Source: Bacteroidota bacterium
GTDB lineage: Bacteria; Bacteroidota; Bacteroidia; Flavobacteriales; Weeksellaceae
NCBI GenBank assembly: GCA_023461035.1
Contig: JAEWOD010000012.1
Coordinates: 62,001-126,000 of the forward strand
Direction: 5' to 3'
Length of the DNA stretch: 64,000 bases
The notes below the pieces were generated by a model. It saw nothing but the letters and a program-made list of their open reading frames with translations. It was not told where the DNA came from and did no database searches. Below, in pieces: positions 17,030-25,872 of this stretch. How positions within the stretch are numbered: position 1 is the first letter of the stretch; the number at the start of each line of letters is the position of its first letter. A program made the position numbers and the translations under genes.

Positions 17030-18211
17030 CTAATATCCAAAATACTTAATATACGTGTTCAAATCTTTATCGCCTCGACCCGAAAGATTAAGTACGACGA
17101 TGTCATTTAGACTAAATTTTTTCTTATCCAGAACTGCAAAGGCATGCGCACTTTCAATCGCAGGAATAATTCCTTCGGTTCGGGTTAAATTAATTCCGGC
17201 TTGCATCGCTTCATCATCCGTAATCGCGATGAATTCCGCCCTTCCACTTGCGAACAAATGCGCATGCATCGGCCCAACTCCCGGATAATCCAATCCGGCG
17301 GAAATCGAATAAGGTTCTGTAATCTGTCCATCTTCCGTTTGCATTAAAAGCGTTTTACTTCCGTGAATAATTCCTTTACGACCCAGCACCGAGGTTGCTG
17401 CACTTTCGCCAGAATCAACGCCCAAACCGGCCGCTTCAACCGCAATTAATTTCACATTTTCATCTGCCAAATAATGATAAAAAGCACCCGCAGCATTACT
17501 TCCTCCTCCTACACAAGCGATGACATAATCCGGATTTTCCGTGCCTTCCGCTGTTTTTAATTGGGATTTAATTTCCTCTGAAATTATACTCTGAAACCGA
17601 GCGACCATATCCGGATATGGATGTGGCCCAACAACGGAACCGATGATATAATGCGTGTCCACAGGATTATTTATCCAATCACGAATTGCCTCATTTGTAG
17701 CATCTTTCAGTGTTTTGCTTCCTGACTTTGCCGGAATGACCGTCGCACCAAGCATCTTCATTCGGGCAACGTTAGGTGCTTGTCGGTCCATGTCAATTTC
17801 ACCCATATAAACCAAACATTCAAGCCCCATCAAAGCACAAGCAGTTGCCGTAGCAACACCATGTTGACCGGCTCCGGTTTCTGCGATGATCCGCTTTTTA
17901 TTCAGTTTTTTTGCCAAAATAATTTGACCTAAGGTATTGTTGATTTTATGGGCTCCGGTATGGCATAAATCTTCCCGTTTTAGATAGATTTTTGCTTCGT
18001 ATTTTTCGGATAATCGTTTAGCGAAATAAAGAGGAGTCGGTCTTCCGACATAATCTTTTAATAATTTTTTGAATTCTCTTTGAAATTCTCCCGAACCTAT
18101 TATTTCCAAATAATTATTTCTTAATTCTTCGACATTTGGATAAAGCATTTCGGGAATGAATGCCCCTCCGAATTCGCCATAAAATCCTTTTTTGTCGACT
18201 TGATAATTCAT
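17030..18211 (-). CDS. trpB: Tryptophan synthase beta subunit
   Basis: TrpB condenses indole and serine to tryptophan with PLP. The 393-residue protein has GRPTPLYFAKRLSE, the PLP lysine in LCHTGAHKINN (Lys about residue 84) and the phosphate-binding loop CVGGGSNAAGAF. Its ATG overlaps the trpF stop (ATGA, 18208-18211), so the two are translationally coupled. Confidence 0.97.
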   Translation of the reverse strand: MNYQVDKKGFYGEFGGAFIPEMLYPNVEELRNNYLEIIGSGEFQREFKKLLKDYVGRPTPLYFAKRLSEKYEAKIYLKREDLCHTGAHKINNTLGQIILAKKLNKKRIIAETGAGQHGVATATACALMGLECLVYMGEIDMDRQAPNVARMKMLGATVIPAKSGSKTLKDATNEAIRDWINNPVDTHYIIGSVVGPHPYPDMVARFQSIISEEIKSQLKTAEGTENPDYVIACVGGGSNAAGAFYHYLADENVKLIAVEAAGLGVDSGESAATSVLGRKGIIHGSKTLLMQTEDGQITEPYSISAGLDYPGVGPMHAHLFASGRAEFIAITDDEAMQAGINLTRTEGIIPAIESAHAFAVLDKKKFSLNDIVVLNLSGRGDKDLNTYIKYFGY

Positions 18212-18831
18212 CGTATCAATTTTAATTGTTCGTAAAATTTCTCCACTTTTTCAACATCTTTCCAACCCGGTTTGATTTCAAACCGGCTGTTGATGTCAAC
18301 TGTGGAGATTTGCGGAACTTTGTATTTTACTTCCCTGATTTTTGATATATCGTCCAAGGAAATTCCTCCGCTTAGGATGAATTTTTTTTCTGATTGATAA
18401 TTTTCCAGCATTTTCCAATCGAATTTAATTCCGTTTCCACCATAATTCCGGTCTTTGGTATCAAAGAGGAATTTATCGACTGAGTCATAAGATTTCAGCA
18501 CCTCAAAATCCGAATTTTCATCAATCTGAAAAGCTTTCCAAACTTCTGTTTCAGGGTTTATATTTTTAAAATTCTCACAAAATTCAGGCGACTCATCACC
18601 GTGAAATTGCACTACATCTAAATTGTATTTCTGTATAATATTTTGAATCTCTGAAATCATTTCATTAACAAAAACACCCACTTTTTGAATATCAGAAGGC
18701 AAATCAACTTTCTCTGCATCATAAAATCTTGGAGATTTCCGATAAAATATAAAACCCATATAATCTGGATTTAAAGCCGATATGCCATGCATATTTTCTA
18801 GGTATTTCATTCCGCAAATCTTGATTTTCAT
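18208..18831 (-). CDS. trpF: Phosphoribosylanthranilate isomerase
   Basis: TrpF performs the Amadori rearrangement of phosphoribosylanthranilate. This 207-residue single-domain TIM barrel starts with MKIKICGMKY, whose Cys is the catalytic base, and carries VQFHGDESPEF and LSGGISLDDI. The Asp general acid is expected in the VDINSRFE segment. It overlaps both neighbours by 4 bp (ATGA at 18828-18831 and 18208-18211), showing tight coupling. Confidence 0.95.
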   Translation of the reverse strand: MKIKICGMKYLENMHGISALNPDYMGFIFYRKSPRFYDAEKVDLPSDIQKVGVFVNEMISEIQNIIQKYNLDVVQFHGDESPEFCENFKNINPETEVWKAFQIDENSDFEVLKSYDSVDKFLFDTKDRNYGGNGIKFDWKMLENYQSEKKFILSGGISLDDISKIREVKYKVPQISTVDINSRFEIKPGWKDVEKVEKFYEQLKLIR

Positions 18832-19613
18832 CTTTCTAAGTTTTGAATAAATTCTTTCGCAGCATTTCCCGGATGATCCGTTTTCATAAAATTCTCACCC
18901 ATTAAAAATCCACCGAAACCTGCTTTTTGTAATTCTTTTACAGATATCACATCTGAAATTCCACTTTCAGAAACTTTTACAAAATCATTTGGGATTTGCT
19001 CCGCCAATTTTTTACTCGTCTCCAAACTGACTTCAAAGGTTTTTAAATTTCGGTTATTCACACCTATCATATCCAAAGTTGGCATTATCGACTTTTCCAA
19101 TTCTTCTCGGTTATTAACTTCCAAAAGAACTTCCAAATCCAATTGTTTGGCAAACGTCGAAAAACGCTGAATTTCTTCCCGACTTAAAACCGCCGCAATC
19201 AGTAAAATCAGATCGGCTCCCGATGCTTTCGCTTCTAAAATTTGAAATTCATCTACCACAAATTCTTTTCTCAATAAGGGCAATTCACAACTCGCACGCG
19301 CCAGAATCAAATCATCCAGCGAACCCCCGAAATATTTCAAATCTGTCAATACCGACATACCAGAGACGCCCGCCAGTTCATATCCCTTTGCCACATCGCC
19401 CACATTTACCTCGTTATTTATGATGGACTTTGAAGGAGAACGACGTTTATATTCGGCTATGATTCCGCTATTTGACAGCTTTAGTTTCTCTTTTAACGAA
19501 TTGGTTTTTCGTCCAAACAAAGCGGAATTTTCCAATTGGCTTTTCGGAATTACTGATTTTTTCAGTTCCACTTCTTTTCTTTTGTCTGCAATTATTTTAT
19601 CTAAAATATTCAT
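18828..19613 (-). CDS. trpC: Indole-3-glycerol-phosphate synthase
   Basis: TrpC closes the indole ring by decarboxylation. The 261-residue protein has the N-terminal helix region, IIAEYKRRSPSKSIIN (with the catalytic lysine), LLRKEFVVDEFQI, GADLILLIAAVL and the substrate-binding NNRNLKTFEV and SESGI motifs. It is separate from trpF, unlike the fused enterobacterial form. A 66-bp gap to trpD contains a large palindromic repeat. Confidence 0.96.
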   Translation of the reverse strand: MNILDKIIADKRKEVELKKSVIPKSQLENSALFGRKTNSLKEKLKLSNSGIIAEYKRRSPSKSIINNEVNVGDVAKGYELAGVSGMSVLTDLKYFGGSLDDLILARASCELPLLRKEFVVDEFQILEAKASGADLILLIAAVLSREEIQRFSTFAKQLDLEVLLEVNNREELEKSIMPTLDMIGVNNRNLKTFEVSLETSKKLAEQIPNDFVKVSESGISDVISVKELQKAGFGGFLMGENFMKTDHPGNAAKEFIQNLER

Positions 19614-19627
19614 TTTAACTTTAAATG

Positions 19628-19675
19628 AACCTTGTCAAGGTTATTTTCGTACCGAATATCAACCTTGACAAGGTT
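19628..19675. repeat. Palindromic repeat between trpD and trpC
   Basis: AACCTTGTCAAGGTT (19628-19642) and its reverse complement AACCTTGACAAGGTT (19661-19675) are separated by 18 bp. Each arm is itself nearly palindromic. A variant with the same architecture (AACTTTGTCAAAGTT / AACTTTGACAAAGTT) is at 43239-43285, upstream of nadB and downstream of recA. Confidence 0.7.
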
Positions 19676-19679
19676 TGGG

Positions 19680-20675
19680 TTAATTTTGACTTAATTCAAC
19701 TAATTTTTTTAGCGTTTGATTTGCTTTTCCACTCACTAAAACTTCCTTCGCCAACTCAAAACTTTCTTTTAATGGTTTCTTTTTCACCATCGAAATCGCC
19801 AAACCGGCATTGGCAGAAACCACATTGTTTTGTGCTTCCGTTCCCTTTCCGGAAATAATTTGTTCAAAAATCGATTTGGCTTCCTCCATCGTTTTACCCC
19901 CATAAATTTCTTCATCTATAACCGCATTCACCCCAAAATCAGCAGCAGAAAAAATACCTTCTTTTTCGTTGGAAATATATTTAGCATCGGACGTTAAAGA
20001 AATTTCATCATGACCGGAAAACGAATGAATAATCGAATAATTTTTATCACCATTCTGATACAAATACCCATACAAACGCATCAATTCCAAATCAAAAACG
20101 CCTACTAATTGATGTTTGGGAAAGGCAGGATTTATCATGGGACCAAGCATATTAAAAAAAGTTTTCAGTCCTAAATCCTTGCGAATCGGCGCTACATTTT
20201 TCATCGCCGGATGAAAAAGAGGTGCGTGAAGAAAGCAAATCCCCGATTCGTCCAAACATCGTTTAAAAAAATCATTTTCAGAACTAAATTTAACACCAAG
20301 CGATTCCAGCACATTACTACTTCCACTCACAGAAGAAACACCATAATTCCCGTGTTTGGTAACGGGAATTCCAGCTGCAGCCACAACAAAAGACGCCAAT
20401 GTGGAAATATTAAAGGTGTTTTTTCCATCACCACCTGTTCCACATAAATCGATGGTTTCCTGATTATCCAATTTGACTTTTAAACAAAGTTCCTGAAGCG
20501 CATCACGAAACCCTTCCAATTCGCCAATCGTAATAGGACGCATCATAAAAATAGTCAGCAAAACGGCAATAGAACTTGGATTATGCTTTCCTTCGGATAT
20601 TTCCAGCAAAAGGTTTCTTGCTTCCTCTTTGCTTAACTGTTCATAGTGTGTTAGTCTTTGAATTATGCTTTTCAT
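19680..20675 (-). CDS. trpD: Anthranilate phosphoribosyltransferase
   Basis: TrpD joins anthranilate to phosphoribosyl pyrophosphate. The 331-residue protein has the PRPP-binding loop DLCGTGGDGKNTFNIST and the KHGNYGVSSVSGSSNVLESLG block, with both anthranilate sites typical of the family (FNMLGPMINPA). It is not fused to TrpG. It is 55 bp downstream of trpG. Confidence 0.96.
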   Translation of the reverse strand: MKSIIQRLTHYEQLSKEEARNLLLEISEGKHNPSSIAVLLTIFMMRPITIGELEGFRDALQELCLKVKLDNQETIDLCGTGGDGKNTFNISTLASFVVAAAGIPVTKHGNYGVSSVSGSSNVLESLGVKFSSENDFFKRCLDESGICFLHAPLFHPAMKNVAPIRKDLGLKTFFNMLGPMINPAFPKHQLVGVFDLELMRLYGYLYQNGDKNYSIIHSFSGHDEISLTSDAKYISNEKEGIFSAADFGVNAVIDEEIYGGKTMEEAKSIFEQIISGKGTEAQNNVVSANAGLAISMVKKKPLKESFELAKEVLVSGKANQTLKKLVELSQN

Positions 20676-20730
20676 TGCGTCTTTTTTAAATTGAATTGGC
20701 GAATTTTTTAGGGTTAATTTGAATTGTATA

Positions 20731-21303
20731 TTAAGAATTTATCCAATTTTCAATTATCTTTTTTCCATTTGGTGTCAATATGCTTTCCGGATGAAATTGA
20801 ACTCCTCGCACATCATATTCGCGGTGACGAAGCGACATAATCTGCCCATTTTCATCAACTGAAGTAATTTCCAAAACATCAGGAAATCCTTCTTGAGAAA
20901 CTACCCAAGAATGGTATCGACCGATTTCAAAGTGAGAAGGCACATTTTGAAACAAGAGTTCATCGATCTTTTTTACGATCGCATAAGTAGCAACGCCATG
21001 GTACACATTCTCCAGATTTTCCAACTTTCCACCAAAGACTTCTCCTATCGCTTGCTGCCCCAAACAAACTCCAAAAATGCTTTTTGTAGCAGAAAATTTA
21101 CGAATGATCTCCATTAATTTCCCGGCTTCTTCTGGAATTCCTGGACCAGGTGACAATAAAATTTTATCAAATTCCTCGATTTCTTCTAATTCGATTTGGT
21201 CATTTCGCTTTACCACCACTTCACAATCAAATTCTTCTAAATAATGTACCAAATTGTACACGAAAGAATCATAATTATCGATTACTAGTATCTTTTTTTT
21301 CAT
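20731..21303 (-). CDS. trpG: Anthranilate synthase glutamine amidotransferase subunit
   Basis: TrpG supplies ammonia to TrpE. I start it at the ATG at 21303 (MKKKILVIDNYDSF), giving 190 residues; an upstream in-frame ATG at 21342 would add 13 residues that run through a hairpin and is unlikely. The class I amidotransferase triad is visible as C80 (FGVCLGQQ), H171 and E173 (FHPES). It follows trpE after a 116-bp gap containing repeat elements. Confidence 0.95.
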   Translation of the reverse strand: MKKKILVIDNYDSFVYNLVHYLEEFDCEVVVKRNDQIELEEIEEFDKILLSPGPGIPEEAGKLMEIIRKFSATKSIFGVCLGQQAIGEVFGGKLENLENVYHGVATYAIVKKIDELLFQNVPSHFEIGRYHSWVVSQEGFPDVLEITSVDENGQIMSLRHREYDVRGVQFHPESILTPNGKKIIENWINS

Positions 21304-21319
21304 AATTCTATTTTTTAAC

Positions 21320-21342
21320 GTGGCTTCGAGTACCTCAGCCAC
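21320..21342. repeat. GTGGCT...AGCCAC hairpin before trpG
   Basis: GTGGCT and AGCCAC pair around tcgagtacctc, and a degenerate copy of the CATTGAGG-CTCG-AATGA type follows up to about 21415. The loop resembles that of the trpA-end hairpin (ttgagaacctc), so both look like copies of one repeat family. Confidence 0.5.
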
Positions 21343-21419
21343 CTATTTGAAATTTTTATTAATTCAGCGGTCATTGAAGCTCTCGCCATTGGTCATTGAG
21401 GCACTCGAAATGACTTTAT

Positions 21420-22817
21420 TTATATATTCTCTGCCAATTCCAAAGCTTTATTTAGTGCTCCCAATTTATTATACACCTCTTGTAACTCATTTTCCGCTAT
21501 ACTTCCAGAAACAACGCCAGCACCTGCTTGGTAATACAAATGATGGTTTTTACTCAAAAAAGAACGGATGATGATGGCATGGTTAAAACTCCCATCAAAT
21601 CCCAAATAACCTATCGCACCACCATAAAAATCACGATTTACATTTTCGTATTTTTCCAAAAGCGACATCGCCATGTGTTTGGGGGCGCCGCTTAAAGTTC
21701 CCGCCGGGAACGTATCGGCAACGACTTGAAACGAATTAATTCCTTCTCTGATTTTACCCGTAACTTTACTTACCAAATGGATCACATGGGAAAAATACTG
21801 AATCTCCCGAAAGGTTTCCACTTTTACATGCTGGGCATTTCTGCTTAAATCATTTCGCGCTAAATCAACTAACATCACATGTTCAGATTTTTCCTTTTCA
21901 TCGTTGCTTAACTTTCTTGCCAGAATTGCATCTTCCTCATCATTTCCGGAGCGCTTTACAGTGCCTGCAATCGGATGAATTTCCGCCGTTCCTTTGTTAA
22001 TTATCAATTGTGCTTCGGGTGAACTTCCAAAAATTTTAAAATCGCTATAATCAAAATAAAACAAATAAGGCGATGGATTTACACTTCGTAGCGTTCTGTA
22101 CACATTAAATTCGTCTCCTGAAAATTTTTGGATAAAACGTTTGGATGGGACGATTTGAAATACATCACCTCGCTGGCAATGTTGTTTGCATTTGTTTACA
22201 AATTCTTTATACGATTCATCTGAAATATTGGTTTCCACATCGCCTTCCCTTTTAAATTCAAATTCGGCAAAAGATTTGACTTTTAAAAGACCACTCATCT
22301 CTTCCAAATTATCTGTATCATCTAAACTATGGCAGAAAATATAGGCTTCATTGTTGAAATGATTGATGGCGATAATGTTCTTGTAAACAGCATAATACAA
22401 ATCGGGAATTTGTAAATTTCCCTGCTTTTTTTCAATGTTTAAATCTTCAAAATAGCGCACCGCATCATAACTCATGTAACCAAATAATCCGTTTTGTATG
22501 AATTTCTCCGAACTTGGACTGGCATCAAATTTTGAAACAAAATCCTGAATCTCCATTACTAAACTTACCGATTTGTCTAAAGAAATTTGCTCTGTTTTCC
22601 CATCGGGAAATTGTTTAAACAATTCTTCATTTTGAACTTTTATAGAAGCCATCGGCTGAAAACAAATATAACTAAATGCATTTTCATTGGCATGATAATC
22701 AGAGCTTTCCAATAAAATAGAGTGTGGGAATTTATCGCGCAATCTCAGATAAACCGATACCGGCGTGATGGTGTCTGCCAGAAATTTTCGTGATTTTGTA
22801 TGTAATTTATATTTCAT
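21420..22817 (-). CDS. trpE: Anthranilate synthase component I
   Basis: TrpE converts chorismate to anthranilate using ammonia from TrpG. The 465-residue protein has the tryptophan feedback-site motif LLES (SILLESSDYH near residue 36) and the chorismate-binding domain with FQIVPSKRF, HPIAGTVKR, EHVMLVDLARND, FPAGTLSGAPK and GAIGYLGFDG. It is the first structural gene of the trp operon and lies 85 bp downstream of the leader peptide and attenuator. Confidence 0.97.
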   Translation of the reverse strand: MKYKLHTKSRKFLADTITPVSVYLRLRDKFPHSILLESSDYHANENAFSYICFQPMASIKVQNEELFKQFPDGKTEQISLDKSVSLVMEIQDFVSKFDASPSSEKFIQNGLFGYMSYDAVRYFEDLNIEKKQGNLQIPDLYYAVYKNIIAINHFNNEAYIFCHSLDDTDNLEEMSGLLKVKSFAEFEFKREGDVETNISDESYKEFVNKCKQHCQRGDVFQIVPSKRFIQKFSGDEFNVYRTLRSVNPSPYLFYFDYSDFKIFGSSPEAQLIINKGTAEIHPIAGTVKRSGNDEEDAILARKLSNDEKEKSEHVMLVDLARNDLSRNAQHVKVETFREIQYFSHVIHLVSKVTGKIREGINSFQVVADTFPAGTLSGAPKHMAMSLLEKYENVNRDFYGGAIGYLGFDGSFNHAIIIRSFLSKNHHLYYQAGAGVVSGSIAENELQEVYNKLGALNKALELAENI

Positions 22818-22843
22818 TTTTTAGGTTTTCAGAATTCCGGATA

Positions 22844-22870
22844 CAAAAAAAGCCCGTCGCGAAGACGGGC
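22844..22870 (-). terminator. trp attenuator terminator
   Basis: On the minus strand GCCCGTC-ttcgc-GACGGGC is followed immediately by TTTTTTTGTATCC, a textbook intrinsic terminator between the leader peptide and trpE. Its position upstream of trpE means it acts as an attenuator. A competing pairing (CTTCGC near the Trp codons with GTGAAG downstream) is available as pause or antiterminator helix. Confidence 0.88.
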
Positions 22871-22902
22871 CTTTGATATTTTTTACAAGAGGTATAGCTT
22901 CA

Positions 22903-22959
22903 CTACTTTTTAAGTTGCGAAGTCCACCACCAGTTGTTATTTAATTGTATGTTTTTCAT
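22903..22959 (-). CDS. trpL: trp operon leader peptide (18 aa, three Trp codons)
   Basis: The minus strand from the ATG at 22959 encodes MKNIQLNNNWWWTSQLKK and stops at TAG. Three adjacent tryptophan codons in an 18-codon frame, followed by the attenuator hairpin and trpE, identify a trp leader peptide. Ribosome stalling at WWW when tryptophan is scarce would prevent formation of the terminator. This corresponds to the known class of Bacteroidota trp leaders. Confidence 0.92.
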   Translation of the reverse strand: MKNIQLNNNWWWTSQLKK

Positions 22960-22970
22960 AATTAATTATC

Positions 22971-23000
22971 CAAATTTAAAAATTGATTTTGATTTTGCAA
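22971..23000 (-). promoter_or_regulatory. trp operon promoter
   Basis: On the minus strand TTG (23000-22998), a 19-nt spacer and TAAATTTG (22978-22971) match the Bacteroidota sigma factor consensus exactly. The -7 box ends 11 bp before the leader peptide ATG. Confidence 0.8.
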
Positions 23001-23020
23001 ATTTTATTTTTGATATTGTT

Positions 23021-23270
23021 TCTACCAACGATTCGTCCCTATGGGACGTTGTGGAAAACAATTCTTTTTTTCTACCAACGATTCGTCCCTACGGGACGTT
23101 GTGGAAAACAATTCTTTTTTTCTAACAACGATTCGTCCCCACGGGACGTTGTGGAAAACAATTCTTTTTTTCTAACAACGATTCGTCTCCATGGGACGTT
23201 GTGGAAAACAATTCTTTTTTTCTACCAACGATTCGTCCCGATGGGACGTTTGGGAAAACAAATCTCTTTT
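23021..23270. repeat. Five tandem 50-bp repeats beside a REP-type transposase
   Basis: Five contiguous 50-bp units start at 23021, 23071, 23121, 23171 and 23221. Each begins TCTA(C/A)CAACGATTCGTC, contains a CGTCCC-nnn-GGGACG hairpin, and ends GGAAAACAATTCTTTTTT (last copy diverged). Differences fall mostly in the 3-nt loop. There are no spacers, so this is not a CRISPR array. The array starts only 20 bp upstream of the trp promoter. Confidence 0.85.
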
Positions 23271-23286
23271 CAACAAAACAGCAATT

Positions 23287-23371
23287 TCAAATATGTTCCA
23301 TAGGAACATTTCATGGGTAAATTATATAGATTGGACAAAAACGTCCCGTAGGGACGGCTCGTAGGTTAAAA
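23287..23371. repeat. REP-like palindromes upstream of the transposase
   Basis: Two hairpins lie here: ATGTTCC-ata-GGAACAT at 23291-23307 and CGTCCC-gta-GGGACG at 23342-23356. The second sits in a 31-bp sequence (23341-23371) that recurs identically at 24135-24165 on the other side of the transposase gene. Confidence 0.75.
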
Positions 23372-23419
23372 TTGATTTTAATCAAATTTTTTCTAACTTT
23401 AATACAAATATCTCCAGAT

Positions 23420-23881
23420 ATGTCCAATACCTATACCCAAATACATATCCATCTAATATTTGCAGTTAAATTCCGTCAAGGATTGATAAATCCAACTTGG
23501 AAAGAAAGATTGCACAAATACATAACCGGAATCATCCAAAAGAATAATCATAAAGTATTGCAAATTAATAGCATGCCAGACCATATTCATATACTAATTG
23601 GATTACGCCCAAATCAATCTCTTTCATCTTTGGTTCAAAATGTAAAATCGGAAAGTACTAAATTCATCAACAATGAAAAATTATCTCTCATTAAATTTGA
23701 ATGGCAAGAAGGATTTGGAGCCTTTTCGAATTCTAAGAATCAGATACCAAACATTATAGAATACATTAAGAATCAAGAAGCACATCATTCTAAAAAATCC
23801 TTTTCAGAAGAATATATTGAATTTTTAAACGAATTTGAAATTGATTGGAATCCGGAATACATTTTTAAACAGCCGGAATAA
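23420..23881 (+). CDS. REP-associated tyrosine (Y1) transposase, IS200/IS605-like
   Basis: The 153-residue protein is a Y1 HUH nuclease: SMPDHIHILIGL gives the HUH metal-binding pair H55 and H57, and Y115 in NIIEYIKNQEAHH is the expected catalytic tyrosine. I start at the ATG at 23420 (MSNTYTQIHIHLIFAVKFR), the family's usual beginning. Single copies flanked by palindromic repeats are typical of REP-associated transposases, which are thought to spread or process the repeats. Here 5-unit tandem repeats lie upstream and at least four palindromes downstream. Confidence 0.9.
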   Translation: MSNTYTQIHIHLIFAVKFRQGLINPTWKERLHKYITGIIQKNNHKVLQINSMPDHIHILIGLRPNQSLSSLVQNVKSESTKFINNEKLSLIKFEWQEGFGAFSNSKNQIPNIIEYIKNQEAHHSKKSFSEEYIEFLNEFEIDWNPEYIFKQPE

Positions 23882-23892
23882 AACCTACGAAT

Positions 23893-24165
23893 CGTCCCTA
23901 CGGGACGAATTCAATCTCACAAAATTCTACCCACCAAACATCCCTACGGGATGATGATTGTAACTATCATCTATCTCCACCAAATGACTTTAATTTGTTA
24001 CATAGGAACAATTGGTGGGTAGAATATCTATTGTATAATATTGAATTTTACCAAAAAATAATAGGTTAAAATTTACAATTACCATGTTCCGTTGGAACAT
24101 TTCGTTGGTAGCATATTCGAGTTAGATTTCAATCACGTCCCGTAGGGACGGCTCGTAGGTTAAAA
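23893..24165. repeat. REP-like palindromes downstream of the transposase
   Basis: Hairpins: CGTCCC-tac-GGGACG (23893-23907), CATCCC-tac-GGGATG (23939-23953), a weaker one near 23996-24012, ATGTTCC-gtt-GGAACAT (24084-24100) and CGTCCC-gta-GGGACG (24136-24150). Arms vary but pairing is kept (CGTCCC/GGGACG, CATCCC/GGGATG, TGTTCC/GGAACA). The last one is in the second copy of the 31-bp direct repeat and covers the symporter stop codon. Confidence 0.8.
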
Positions 24166-25872
24166 ATCCTCCTTCCCAATTTCATCTACTTGCTCAATTG
24201 TCGAATTGGAATTTCCACTAAATGACTGAATGATTATCGCAATGAAAATCACCAGCACACAACCAAACAAATTCAGCCAGAGATAAGGCATCCAGTCAAA
24301 TTTCCATCCGATGATGACGATGATTTGAGTGATAACAGCAGCCGTGAAAACAGCATTTGCCCGAACAAACCGAAAGAAAAATGCCAACAGAAAAATCCCC
24401 AGAACATTTCCGTAAAAAATAGAACCGATGATGTTTACCAATTGGATTAAATTATCAAACAAATCCGCAACGCAGGCAAATAAAATCGCCAGAATTCCCC
24501 ACAAAAGTGTAAACCATTTGGACATTTTCAGATAATGCCCATCGGCTTTTCCGCCGTTATTTCGTTTGTATAAATCCATAGTGGTGGTTGTCGCCAGCGC
24601 ATTCAATTCTGAAGAAGTGGATGACATAGCGGCACAAAGCGCCATTGCCAACAAAAGTCCGATGACACCTTTGGGCAAATGATTTAAAATGAAATGAATG
24701 AAAACATAGTCTTTGTCGTTAGTTTCCGTTCCCGGATTGGCCTGTGAAATTATTTGTTTTGCTTCTTCTCTTAATCTTTTGTCTTTATTTTCTGATGAAA
24801 TAATTTCTTGTCGAATAACGATTTTTTCCCAATTTTCTGTATTTACATAATTAAAAATCAGGTTTTTCTTTGCTTCGAAATTTGTATGGTTTTTCTTTTC
24901 CAGCTCCGAATATTCTTTTGCATAATCCGAATTCTCAATGGACTTCTGTGCCAAAGGATTAAAATTCAACGGTGATGGATTAAATTGGTAGAAAACAAAA
25001 ACCATCACACCCACCAACAAAATAAAGAACTGCATCGGAACCTTCAAAAACCCGTTCATAATCATTCCCATCTGACTTTCTTTGATGGATTTTCCCGACA
25101 AATACCGTTGCACCTGACTTTGGTCGGTCCCGAAATAACTCAATGAAAGAAAGGTTCCACCTATGATACCACTCCAAATTGTATAACGATTGTCAAAATC
25201 AAATGAAAAATCCAGAATGTCCATTTTCCCGCTTGCACCGGCAATTTCCATCGCGTTGGAAAAGGTAATTCCGTCCGGCAAAGAAAAAACCAAAATCACA
25301 AAAGCAACTGCCATTCCGCCCATCATGATCGCCATTTGTTGCTTTTGGGTAACATTTACTGCTTTTGTTCCACCCGAAACGGTGTAAATAATGACCAAAG
25401 TTCCGATGATAATGTTCAGCCAAAGCAAATCCCAGCCCAGAACAGCCGATAAAATAATCGCCGGAGCAAAAATGGTAATCCCACATGAAAGTCCACGCTG
25501 AATCAGGAAAAGGATAGCCGTAAGCGTCCGGGTTTTCAAATCAAAACGACTTTCCAAAAATTCATAAGCTGTGTAAACATTTAGTTTGTGGTACAGCGGA
25601 ATAAAAACCAAGCAAATGACGACCATCGCTATGGGCAATCCGAAATAGAATTGGACAAAACCCATTCCGTCGTGAAACGCCTGACCGGGAGTGGAAAGAA
25701 ACGTAATCGCGCTTGCTTGCGTTGCCATCACCGAAAGTCCCACCGTAAACCAGTTGGAATCATTCCCTTTCAGAAAATCCTTTACATTGCTTTGTCCACG
25801 CGTTTTCCAGACACCGTAAACCACGATGAACAACATGGAACCAATTAAAATTATCCAGTCAATTCCGTGCAT
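24160..25872 (-). CDS. Sodium:solute symporter family protein
   Basis: A 570-residue membrane protein with about 13 helices of the SSS/SLC5 fold. It shows the early helix (DWIILIGSMLFIVVYGVWKTRGQ), GLSVMATQASAITFLSTPGQAF, the conserved SYFGTDQSQVQRYLSGKS segment and a late LCAAMSSTSSELNALATT. The substrate cannot be told. I start at the ATG at 25872 (MHGIDW), which overlaps the stop of the small upstream gene; a longer frame from 25938 would add 22 residues overlapping that gene. A soluble insertion of about 70 residues lies in the loop around residues 315-390. Confidence 0.9.
   Translation of the reverse strand: MHGIDWIILIGSMLFIVVYGVWKTRGQSNVKDFLKGNDSNWFTVGLSVMATQASAITFLSTPGQAFHDGMGFVQFYFGLPIAMVVICLVFIPLYHKLNVYTAYEFLESRFDLKTRTLTAILFLIQRGLSCGITIFAPAIILSAVLGWDLLWLNIIIGTLVIIYTVSGGTKAVNVTQKQQMAIMMGGMAVAFVILVFSLPDGITFSNAMEIAGASGKMDILDFSFDFDNRYTIWSGIIGGTFLSLSYFGTDQSQVQRYLSGKSIKESQMGMIMNGFLKVPMQFFILLVGVMVFVFYQFNPSPLNFNPLAQKSIENSDYAKEYSELEKKNHTNFEAKKNLIFNYVNTENWEKIVIRQEIISSENKDKRLREEAKQIISQANPGTETNDKDYVFIHFILNHLPKGVIGLLLAMALCAAMSSTSSELNALATTTTMDLYKRNNGGKADGHYLKMSKWFTLLWGILAILFACVADLFDNLIQLVNIIGSIFYGNVLGIFLLAFFFRFVRANAVFTAAVITQIIVIIGWKFDWMPYLWLNLFGCVLVIFIAIIIQSFSGNSNSTIEQVDEIGKEDF

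Noticed and set aside
23021..23270. CRISPR array
   Set aside because: The 50-bp units are contiguous, with no variable spacers and no cas genes; they belong with the REP-type transposase.
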